From JASHUC01 sp963849095 (lineage in GTDB: Bacteria; Pseudomonadota; Gammaproteobacteria; Steroidobacterales; Steroidobacteraceae), in assembly GCA_963849095.1 (NCBI GenBank), contig CAWKGA010000008.1, forward strand, positions 124,001 through 188,000: a stretch of 64,000 bases of DNA, in the 5' to 3' direction. This document shows positions 1-7,598 of this stretch, piece by piece (within the stretch, counting starts at the first letter, position 1; the number at the start of each line of letters is the position of its first letter). Position numbers and translations under genes: made by a program. Below the pieces are notes generated by a model that was not told where the DNA came from, did no database searches, and saw only the letters and a list, made by a program, of their open reading frames with translations.

Positions 1-1
1 C

Positions 2-1675
2 GGCGCCGCGGCAGCGGCCGAGGGCCGCTTGCCGATCGTCATCGGCGTCACCGGTCATCGCCATCTGCGCGATGCCGATCTTCCGGGCTACCGCGCGCGC
101 ATCGTCGAGCTCTTCGAGCACTTGCAGCGGCGCTACCCGGCTACGCCGTTGCGAGTCGTATCGGCCCTCGCGGCAGGTGCGGACCGCGTGGTCGCGCAAC
201 TCGCGCTGGAGCGCGGATATGAGCTCATCGTGCCGCTGCCGCTCGAGCCGCAGGACTACGAGCGCGACTTCCCCGATACGGTGGCCGAGTTCCGCGCGAT
301 CTTGCAGCGCGTGCCGCCGGAGCGGGTATTCGTGTGGCCGCGGACTGCCTCCGAGAACGGCTCGCCATGGTGCGAGACTCAGGCGGAGCGCGATCGTCAA
401 TATGGCGAGGTCGGGGCGTTCGTGGCCCAGCAGAGCCACATCCTGCTCGCGATCTGGGACGGGCTGCCGAGCGAGTCGAGCGCCGGTACCGCCGCGGTGG
501 TGGCCCTGAAACTCGGCGGCTCTGGCGCTGCGCCCGCGGACGCCGGGGCTGCGCTCGATCCGGATGACTGCGGACCCGTCTTTCATGTGCACGCCGTCCG
601 TTCCGGCAGCGACGCGGGTGCAACGCAACAGGTGGCGTGGCTCTTTCCGCAGGACAGCGACGCGAAGCTCTTCCACACCGTCTGCAACCGTATCGATCGC
701 TTCAACAGCGAGGCGGTGCGCCGCCGCATTCGGGCGCATGTGCCCGCGGCCGCAGATTCTCTGTTACCCGGCATCGATGCCGCACGGGGCGGGGATCGCG
801 CTCTCGCCACGGCGTTTGGTTACGCGGATCGCCTCGCCGCGCACTATCAGCGCATCACGCATCGGGTGCTGCGCCTGACGCTACTGCTGGCGGCATTGAT
901 GGCGCTTACCTTCGAGGTCTATGCCGAGGTTCTGCCCCTGCGGGCCGTCCCGCTCGGCTATCTGCTGTGTTTCGCATTGTTGACGCTGGTCATGATATGG
1001 CATCACCGCCTGGACGCGCAGGCGAGGTATCTCGACTATCGCGCCCTGGCCGAGGGCTTGCGGGTGCAGTTCTACTGGCGCCTCGCCGGACTGACCGACA
1101 ACGCCTCGGCCTCGTACCTGCGCAAGCAGCTCGATGAGCTTCGCTGGATCCGCGAAGCGCTGCGGGCCACCGGTGCCGCGCCCCCGCCATCGGCCGCCCA
1201 ACCCGAGCTGGCGCTCGAGTGCTGGATCCATGGTCAGGCGACCTTTTACGCCGCGCGTGCCCGCCTGCATGAGCGGCGAATGCAGCGGATGGAGCGCTGG
1301 TCCCGGGTATCGCTCGCGATCGGACTGCTCGCGGCCTTCAGCTTGGTGGTTTTCTGGCAGCTGCTCGAGCAACTCTCGACGTGGCACCACTGGATCGTGC
1401 TGATCATGGGATTCGCGCCCGTCGGCGCCGCGCTGTGGGAGGCATACGGCGAGCGAATCGGGGCACGCACGCAAGCGAACCAATACGCGCGCTTCGCGGC
1501 GATCTTTCGCCGCGCCGAGCGCTTCATCAGCCGCCTGGAGCAGGAGCAAGCGAGCCCGTCGCGTCGCGACAGCGAGCTCGCGCTGCTGCGCGAGCTGGGC
1601 CGCGAAGCGCTCATCGAGAACGCCGACTGGGTGCTGCTGCTGCGCGATCGGCCGATCGCGCTGCCCAAGGGGTAA
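2..1675 (+). CDS. SLOG-like domain protein with four C-terminal membrane helices (5' end uncertain or partial)
   Basis: The frame is open to the window edge. The first usable start is TTG at 29, and the protein then opens straight into a Rossmann-like strand, 'VIGVTGHRHL', as in SLOG-type nucleotide/ligand-sensing domains (about residues 1-230). 'SALAAGADR' and 'IWDG' motifs fit the same fold. The second half has four hydrophobic segments in two pairs (about residues 283-333 and 427-472), and the protein ends in a 'LGREALIENADWVLL' motif. This architecture resembles SLOG proteins coupled to membrane (SLATT-type) effector domains described in prokaryotic conflict systems. No obvious partner lies downstream, since a phosphoketolase follows after 210 bp; any partner would be upstream of the window. 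The domain call is from motif reading and the function is inferred. Confidence 0.6.
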   Translation, partial: GAAAAAEGRLPIVIGVTGHRHLRDADLPGYRARIVELFEHLQRRYPATPLRVVSALAAGADRVVAQLALERGYELIVPLPLEPQDYERDFPDTVAEFRAILQRVPPERVFVWPRTASENGSPWCETQAERDRQYGEVGAFVAQQSHILLAIWDGLPSESSAGTAAVVALKLGGSGAAPADAGAALDPDDCGPVFHVHAVRSGSDAGATQQVAWLFPQDSDAKLFHTVCNRIDRFNSEAVRRRIRAHVPAAADSLLPGIDAARGGDRALATAFGYADRLAAHYQRITHRVLRLTLLLAALMALTFEVYAEVLPLRAVPLGYLLCFALLTLVMIWHHRLDAQARYLDYRALAEGLRVQFYWRLAGLTDNASASYLRKQLDELRWIREALRATGAAPPPSAAQPELALECWIHGQATFYAARARLHERRMQRMERWSRVSLAIGLLAAFSLVVFWQLLEQLSTWHHWIVLIMGFAPVGAALWEAYGERIGARTQANQYARFAAIFRRAERFISRLEQEQASPSRRDSELALLRELGREALIENADWVLLLRDRPIALPKG

Positions 1676-1885
1676 TGGCCGTCGATCGTCCATTCGAGCG
1701 CGAGGACCACGACCCTCAGCTGAGCGGAGCGAGTCGCCGACAGGCTTGGGGCCACGTGGCCCGGATCGGCGGAGACGGTTGTCATTTCCGCGTCATGAAC
1801 GGAAGTGCAGCAAGTAGTATCCTCCGGCCTCCCTCGCGTATCGCATGAGTCAACTTGGATTGCACGGTGACGTGCGGGAGAGATC

Positions 1886-4246
1886 ATGACGCAGCCCCTC
1901 TCTTCCGATCTCCTGCGCCGCATGGATGCGTACTGGCGGGCGGCCAACTACCTGTCCGTCGGGCAGATCTACCTCTATGACAATCCGCTCCTGCGCGAGC
2001 CGCTCGCGCCGCGGCAAATCAAGCCGCGCCTGCTCGGTCACTGGGGCACGACGCCGGGACAGAACTTCATCTATGTCCACTTGAACCGGATCATCAAGCA
2101 GTACGACCTCAACATGATCTACATCGCCGGCCCCGGACACGGCGGCCCGGCTCTCGTCGCCAATACGTACCTCGAGGGGACCTACAGCGAGCTGTACCCC
2201 GACGTGACCCAGGACGAGGCGGGAATGAAGCGGCTGTTCAAGCAGTTCTCCTTCCCCGGCGGCATTCCTAGCCACGTTGCGCCGGAGACTCCGGGCTCGA
2301 TTCACGAGGGGGGAGAGCTCGGCTATTCGTTGAGCCATGCCCATGGCGCCGCATTCGACAATCCGAACCTGATCATCGCCTGTGTCGTGGGAGACGGAGA
2401 GGCCGAGACGGGACCGCTTGCGACAGGATGGCACGGGAACAAGTTCCTGAACCCCGCGAGCGACGGTGCCGTGCTGCCGATCCTGCACCTGAACGGCTAC
2501 AAGATCGCGAACCCCACTGTGCTCGCGCGGATCGAGCGGCCGGAGCTCGAAGCGTACCTGCGCGGCTGCGGATACAGCCCGCATTTCGTCGCGGGAGACG
2601 ATCCGCAAGCCATGCACCCGCTCATGGCGGCGACCCTCGATCGAGTCGTCGCCGAGATCCGGCAAATTCAGACCGAGGCGCGGTCCAAGGGCTTCGAGCG
2701 TCGTCCGCGCTGGCCGATGATCGTGTTGCAGACGCCGAAGGGCTGGACGGGACCCAAGGTCGTCAACGGTAAGCCCGTCGAGGGCACCTTCCGCGCTCAT
2801 CAGGTCCCGCTCGCGGAGGTCCGGACGAACCCGGCGCACCTGAAGCTCCTGGAGCAATGGATGCGCGGCTACCGGCCGGAGGAGCTGTTCGATCGGAGCG
2901 GCAAGCTCGATCCGGAGATCGCGGAGCTCGCGCCCCGGGGGGAGCGGCGCATGGGCGCCAATCCGCACGCCAACGGCGGCACGTTGCTCCGCGACTTGAG
3001 GATGCCGGACTTCCGCGAGTACGCGGTGGGCGTTACGCTGCCCGGCGCCGCGGACGCCGAAGACACGCGCGTACTCGGATGCTTTCTTCGCGATGTCGTG
3101 AAGCTCAACCAGCACCCCCGAACGTTCCGGCTCTTCGGGCCGGACGAGACCGACTCGAATCGCTTAAGCGCGGTGTTCGAGGCAAGCGAGCGGCAGTGGA
3201 CCGCGGAGACCTTGCCGGTCGATGAGCATCTCGCCCCCGAGGGAAGCGTCATGGAGGTCCTGAGCGAGCACCAGTGCGAGGGATGGCTCGAGGGGTTTCT
3301 GCTCACGGGCCGCCACGGGATGTTCAATTCATACGAGGCGTTCATCCACATCGTGGACTCGATGTTCAATCAGCACGCGAAGTGGCTCAAGGTGACGCGC
3401 CAGATCCCCTGGCGCCGGCCGATCGCCTCGCTCAATTACCTTCTGAGCTCGCACGTCTGGCGGCAGGATCACAACGGGTTCACGCACCAGGACCCCGGCT
3501 TCATGGATCACGTGGCCAACAAGAAAGCCGACATCGTCCGCATCTATCTGCCGCCGGATGCCAATTGCCTGCTGTCGGTGGCCGATCACTGCCTGCGCAG
3601 CCGCCATTACGTCAACGTCATCGTCGCGGGGAAGCATCCCGCGCCGCAATGGCTCGCGATGCCGGACGCCATCACGCACTGCACGGCGGGCATCGGGATC
3701 TGGGAGTGGGCGAGCACGGATCGCGGCGCGGAGCCCGACGTGGTGATGGGCTGCGCGGGCGACGTGCCGACGCTCGAGACACTCGCGGCGGTGAAGCTGC
3801 TTCTCGGGTATTTCCCGAAGCTCAAGATCCGGGTCGTCAACGTGGTCGACCTGATGAAGCTCGAGCCCGCGAGCGCACATCCGCACGGCCTGACCGATCC
3901 GCAGTTCGATGCGCTCTTCACCCGGACGGCTCCGATCATCTTCGCCTTTCATGGCTATCCTTCGCTCGTCCACCGGCTCGCCTACAAGCGGGCGAACCAC
4001 GACAACCTGCACGTACACGGCTACAAGGAAGAGGGGACGATCACGACCCCGTTCGACATGGCGGTCCTGAACGAACTCGATCGCTTTCACCTCGCGGGCG
4101 ACGCCATCGATCGGCTGCCGCAGCTGCAAGCGCAATCGGGCTACGTGAGGCAAGCCCTTCGCGACAAGCTGATCGAGCACGGAGAGTACATTCGCGAGTT
4201 CGGCGAGGATCTGCCCGAGATTCGCAACTGGCGCTGGGACGCTTGA
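1886..4246 (+). CDS. xfp: xylulose-5-phosphate/fructose-6-phosphate phosphoketolase
   Basis: Predicted thiamine-diphosphate enzyme that splits xylulose-5-P (or fructose-6-P) with phosphate into acetyl phosphate plus glyceraldehyde-3-P (or erythrose-4-P) in the cytosol. It has 786 residues, the usual family length. Family hallmarks seen are 'GHWGTTPGQNF' near residue 51, 'GPGHGGPA' near 82, the ThDP/Mg motif 'GDGEAETG' at 169-176 and 'HQDPGFMDH' in the second half. ATG at 1886 follows a GGGAGAG ribosome binding site. No acetate kinase or phosphotransacetylase gene is adjacent, so the fate of the acetyl phosphate cannot be read here. The next gene is convergent. Confidence 0.95.
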   Translation: MTQPLSSDLLRRMDAYWRAANYLSVGQIYLYDNPLLREPLAPRQIKPRLLGHWGTTPGQNFIYVHLNRIIKQYDLNMIYIAGPGHGGPALVANTYLEGTYSELYPDVTQDEAGMKRLFKQFSFPGGIPSHVAPETPGSIHEGGELGYSLSHAHGAAFDNPNLIIACVVGDGEAETGPLATGWHGNKFLNPASDGAVLPILHLNGYKIANPTVLARIERPELEAYLRGCGYSPHFVAGDDPQAMHPLMAATLDRVVAEIRQIQTEARSKGFERRPRWPMIVLQTPKGWTGPKVVNGKPVEGTFRAHQVPLAEVRTNPAHLKLLEQWMRGYRPEELFDRSGKLDPEIAELAPRGERRMGANPHANGGTLLRDLRMPDFREYAVGVTLPGAADAEDTRVLGCFLRDVVKLNQHPRTFRLFGPDETDSNRLSAVFEASERQWTAETLPVDEHLAPEGSVMEVLSEHQCEGWLEGFLLTGRHGMFNSYEAFIHIVDSMFNQHAKWLKVTRQIPWRRPIASLNYLLSSHVWRQDHNGFTHQDPGFMDHVANKKADIVRIYLPPDANCLLSVADHCLRSRHYVNVIVAGKHPAPQWLAMPDAITHCTAGIGIWEWASTDRGAEPDVVMGCAGDVPTLETLAAVKLLLGYFPKLKIRVVNVVDLMKLEPASAHPHGLTDPQFDALFTRTAPIIFAFHGYPSLVHRLAYKRANHDNLHVHGYKEEGTITTPFDMAVLNELDRFHLAGDAIDRLPQLQAQSGYVRQALRDKLIEHGEYIREFGEDLPEIRNWRWDA

Positions 4247-4262
4247 GGACGGCCCGCTCTGC

Positions 4263-5493
4263 TCACGCGGCGGTGTGAGCTGCCGTGACATGCAGCAAGG
4301 CGAGAGCGATCCCCTCGGCGGCCAGCTCTATCTCCTCGAGGCTCGGGTAGGAGGGCGCGATCCGGATGTGCTGATCGTTCGAATCGTGGCGGTAAGGAAA
4401 GCTCGCGCCCGCGGGAGTCAGCGTCAATCCCGCCGAGCGCGCGAGCTCCACCGTTCGCCGGGCCACTCGGGGCGGCGTGACGAGGTCGATGAAGTATCCG
4501 CCCTTCGGTCGAGTCCAGCTGACCCGTGGGATGCCGCCGAGAAGCGTATCGAACACTCGTTGAACCGCATCGAATTTCGGCCGCAAAAGGGCGCGGTGGC
4601 GATCCATGTGAGCTTCGATGCCGTTGCGGTCGCGAAAGAACTTGACGTGCCGCAACTGATTGAGCTTGTCGGGTCCGATCGTCTGGATCGACAAGTGTCT
4701 CTCCCACCATCGAACATTGGCGACCGAGGAGGCGAGCGCCGCTACGCCGCCGCTCGCAAAGGTGATCTTCGAGGTCGAACATGAAGAGGATCGGCCGGTC
4801 CGGCACCCCGCGCTCCTTGCAGATCGCGAGGATGTCTGGCGTCGCAACGCGCTCCTCGGTCAAATGGTGGAAGCGATAGGCATCGTCCCAGAAGAGCCGA
4901 AAATCGGGCGCTGCGGTCGGCATGCCGCCAAGTCTCCGCGCGGCTTCCGCAGAATAAATGGTGCCGCTCGGATTGCTGTACTTCGGCATGCACCACATGC
5001 CCTTGATCGACGGGTCGCGGGCGACCAGCCGTTCCACCTCGTCCATGTCCGGGCCGTCGGCGAGCAGCGGCACCGGTAGCATGTGTATCCCTAGCGTCTC
5101 GCATATCGAGAAGTGGCGATCGTAGCCGGGAACCGGGCAGATGAACTTGACCGGCCCCTGGTCGCGCCACGGACGAAAGCCCGGGGCTCCGTGCAGCATC
5201 AGAAAGACGATCGAGTCGTGGAACAGCGCGAGACTGGAGTTGCCGGCCACCACGGTCTCGTCGGCCGAAACGCCCAGCAGCTCGGCGAACAGACGCCGCG
5301 CTTCGGGTATTCCAAGTAATGCGCCGTAGTTGCGGCAATCGGTTCCGTCACCGGCGAGCGCACTGGTATAGGCCGGGTCGTCGAGCAGGGCCTGCGACAA
5401 GCCGAGTTGTTCCGGAGAGGGCTTGCCCCGCGACATGTCGAGCTTCAATTTGGAGGCTCTGAACTCGTTCCAATCGGCGTAGTGAATCTTCAT
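4263..5493 (-). pseudogene. class I/II PLP aminotransferase (aspartate-aminotransferase/MocR-like, PF12897 type), frameshifted
   Basis: The N-terminal part (from ATG at 5493) reads as the family with 'RGKPSPEQLGLS' and 'PVPGYDRHF'. Near position 4776 the frame breaks. The continuation, with 'TSKITFASGG' carrying the PLP lysine and a normal C-terminus ('KGGYFIDLVTPPR', 'IRIAPSYPS'), lies in another minus-strand frame down to 4263. Homologues carry a GSTSK-like stretch here, so loss of 2 or 5 nucleotides just before the active-site lysine explains the break. As written, translation enters a nonsense frame before the lysine, so no active enzyme can result. It may be a real null allele or an assembly error. 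It is divergent from the prephenate dehydratase-like gene and was probably its functional partner in aromatic amino acid or secondary metabolism. Confidence 0.8.
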
Positions 5494-5523
5494 TGCAAGT
5501 CGCGCAGGTGGAGTGGACAAAAT

Positions 5524-5536
5524 TGTATATGATACA
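5524..5536. promoter_or_regulatory. 13-bp perfect palindrome, candidate GntR-type operator
   Basis: TGTAT-ATG-ATACA lies in the 79-bp divergent gap between the aminotransferase and the prephenate dehydratase-like gene. The right half-site overlaps a TATGAT -10-like hexamer at 5528-5533. TGTAT-N-ATACA spacing is typical of GntR-family operators. No GntR gene is in the window, so the regulator is unknown. Confidence 0.5.
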
Positions 5537-5572
5537 GGCCGACATCACGACCACAAGTGGGAGGCGCTGGTC

Positions 5573-6445
5573 ATGAAGCTCCATGTGCTTGGTCCGGAAG
5601 GCTCCTTCTCCCATGCGGCGGCGATGTCACTCGAGGCCAGATTGGGCGCGGCGCTCGAGCTGTCGATGGCCTCCACCGCCGAGGCGGTCGTTCGTGCAGT
5701 CGCGGAGCAGGGGGCCGAGAAGAGCTCCATCGGCATCGTGCCGTACTATAACTTTCTCGAAGGGCTTGTACAGGAGCACCTCGATCTGATCTATGAGCTC
5801 GGGGTTCGAGTCGTCGGATTGATTCGGGTTCCGATCGAGCTCACCGCGGGGGGGTTCGAGGATCCGGCGGCCTCGGAGTGCGAGGTGATATCCCATCCGA
5901 AGGCGCTGGCTCAGGCATCCGCTTTCATACGCTCGCGAATCAAGAACGCTCTCATCACACCGGTCGACAGCACGGCCTCGGCGGCGAAGAGGGTGAGCGA
6001 GAGGCGCCGAGGAATCGCGATCGCATCAGAGGCCGCCATCCGCCAGTTCAATTTGCCCATCGTGGCGAGGAACGTGGGCAATGTCAGGCACGGCCAGGCG
6101 AACTTCACGGATTTCTTCGTCGTCGCGCCGCGTAGCGGGGCGATCATCGACCTCGGAGCGCCCACGCATACGCTGATCGCCATCACGCCACGGATCAACC
6201 GGCTGGGACTGCTGTGCGAGATGCTGGAGCAATTTCGCTTCTACGAGCTGGACATTGCGAAGATTCATTCGAGACCGGCAATAGATGCCGTCGACGTGTC
6301 CGAGGAGCCGCAGATGTTCTATCTCGAGGTGAAAAGCGCGCCGAACGCGGACCCGCTCGTCCGTTGCGCGGAAGCTATCCAGTTCAAATATGGGACCTCT
6401 CGGTCGCCGGGTATGCTGACGATACTCGGCGCATTTTGCGCGTGA
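5573..6445 (+). CDS. prephenate dehydratase-fold protein with C-terminal ACT domain, divergent active site
   Basis: 290 residues, comparable to monofunctional prephenate dehydratases (prephenate to phenylpyruvate). The order is an N-lobe 'LGPEGSFSH' (6-14), 'SHPKALAQ' (107-114), 'STASAAKRV' (133-141), then an ACT-type regulatory region with 'HSRP'. Two signature sites are altered. The usual ENS-x-EG substrate loop reads 'YYNFLEG' (58-64), and the usual TRF catalytic triplet reads TDF (179-181), keeping Thr but replacing Arg with Asp. ATG 5573 follows GGAGG at a spacing of 8. The next gene (dehydrogenase) starts 6 bp after the stop, so the two are co-transcribed. It may be a true dehydratase or a changed enzyme such as a prephenate decarboxylase. 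Confidence 0.8.
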   Translation: MKLHVLGPEGSFSHAAAMSLEARLGAALELSMASTAEAVVRAVAEQGAEKSSIGIVPYYNFLEGLVQEHLDLIYELGVRVVGLIRVPIELTAGGFEDPAASECEVISHPKALAQASAFIRSRIKNALITPVDSTASAAKRVSERRRGIAIASEAAIRQFNLPIVARNVGNVRHGQANFTDFFVVAPRSGAIIDLGAPTHTLIAITPRINRLGLLCEMLEQFRFYELDIAKIHSRPAIDAVDVSEEPQMFYLEVKSAPNADPLVRCAEAIQFKYGTSRSPGMLTILGAFCA

Positions 6446-6451
6446 GTCACC

Positions 6452-7357
6452 ATGGCGGGCATATCCGAAACGCGTCGCTATTTGATCGTGGGGGTCAACG
6501 GTCAATTCGGACAGATTTTTGCGAGGAAGCTCGGCGGTGAGGGAGATGAAGTCGCAGGGATGGACCTGCAGGAGCGGCCGTTCGATGCCGGCGCCTGTCC
6601 GATGTACCGGCAAATGGCGCTCGGACTCGAGGAGCCAGCCGAAGCGGCGAGCGTCATGGGGTGGGCTGATTGTGTGCTGCTCTGCCTACCGGAGGATGTG
6701 ATCAGGGACGCGCTCCCGAAGGTGTGCCAAGCCATGAGACGGGATGCATTGCTGGTGGACATTGCATCGGTCAAGACGCGCATCCGGGACAAATTTGAGG
6801 CTATCGACACGCAGATGGGATACCTGAGCATCCACCCGATGTTCGGTCCCATGGAGGATTTCGGCGGCCGCACCGTCTGCGTCGTACCGCTGAAGGCGAG
6901 CCGGCGAGGCGAGCGCTTCCTCGAGAAGATCGCCAGTTGGGGAGCGGACATTCGGGTCATGTCCGCGGACGAGCATGATGCGGTGACCGCGCTGGTCCAG
7001 GCATTGCCGCATGCGGCGCTGATAGCGTTCGGCGCGGTCTTAGCAACGAGCCCGGTGCCGCTCGACACGGTGTGGGCGGTGGCGACGCCCATCCAGAAGC
7101 TCATGCTGGCGCTCGCGGCGAGAGTCGCGACCAGCGGGGATCACAGCACGTCGTGGTCCATTCAGTCGGCGAATCCTGCGGCCTCGGCCGCGCGCGAGAG
7201 CTTGAAGGCGCAGATCGAGCGGGTGGAGAGCGTCGTCGCGGTGCAGCAGAGGGAGGGTTTCACGGCCATCCTCGACGCCATCAGATCCTACCTCGGGCCC
7301 GAGCTTGCGCAGCTCGTGGCCCTCGCAAAGGATGCGGTCGGAACCAAACGGAGTTGA
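6452..7357 (+). CDS. prephenate/arogenate dehydrogenase-like protein (TyrA family)
   Basis: 301 residues. It has an NAD(P)-binding Rossmann start 'LIVGVNGQFGQIFARKL' (GxxGxxG), a 'VLLCLPEDVI' strand, 'LLVDIASVKT', and the catalytic-region motif 'SIHPMFGP' as in the dehydrogenase domain of E. coli TyrA. There is no chorismate mutase domain and no obvious ACT domain. The predicted reaction is oxidative decarboxylation of prephenate (or a close relative) to 4-hydroxyphenylpyruvate. It sits 6 bp downstream of the dehydratase-like gene. With the broken aminotransferase the three make a compact prephenate-handling set, plausibly secondary or alternative to the primary Phe/Tyr pathway. Substrate and cofactor preference cannot be read from the sequence. 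Confidence 0.82.
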   Translation: MAGISETRRYLIVGVNGQFGQIFARKLGGEGDEVAGMDLQERPFDAGACPMYRQMALGLEEPAEAASVMGWADCVLLCLPEDVIRDALPKVCQAMRRDALLVDIASVKTRIRDKFEAIDTQMGYLSIHPMFGPMEDFGGRTVCVVPLKASRRGERFLEKIASWGADIRVMSADEHDAVTALVQALPHAALIAFGAVLATSPVPLDTVWAVATPIQKLMLALAARVATSGDHSTSWSIQSANPAASAARESLKAQIERVESVVAVQQREGFTAILDAIRSYLGPELAQLVALAKDAVGTKRS

Positions 7358-7598
7358 GTTCACGGCAGGGGGCGTCTCGGCCGTCCGCGCTTGGTCCGAA
7401 CCGCGTCGGCCGGCGCGTCAAATCATGGAAGAACTCGAAACCCGAGCTGATTCAGCCGCAACGGTGACGGATCTCATGTTCCCTCGGACCTGAGTGAGAC
7501 CGGTTTCAGGTTCCGCTGTCGTTCCGGGATATAGGCTAGTTCGCTGCGGTGGTGCGGGAATCGGAGGACCCATCCGCCTTCTGACCAGCGAGGCTTCG

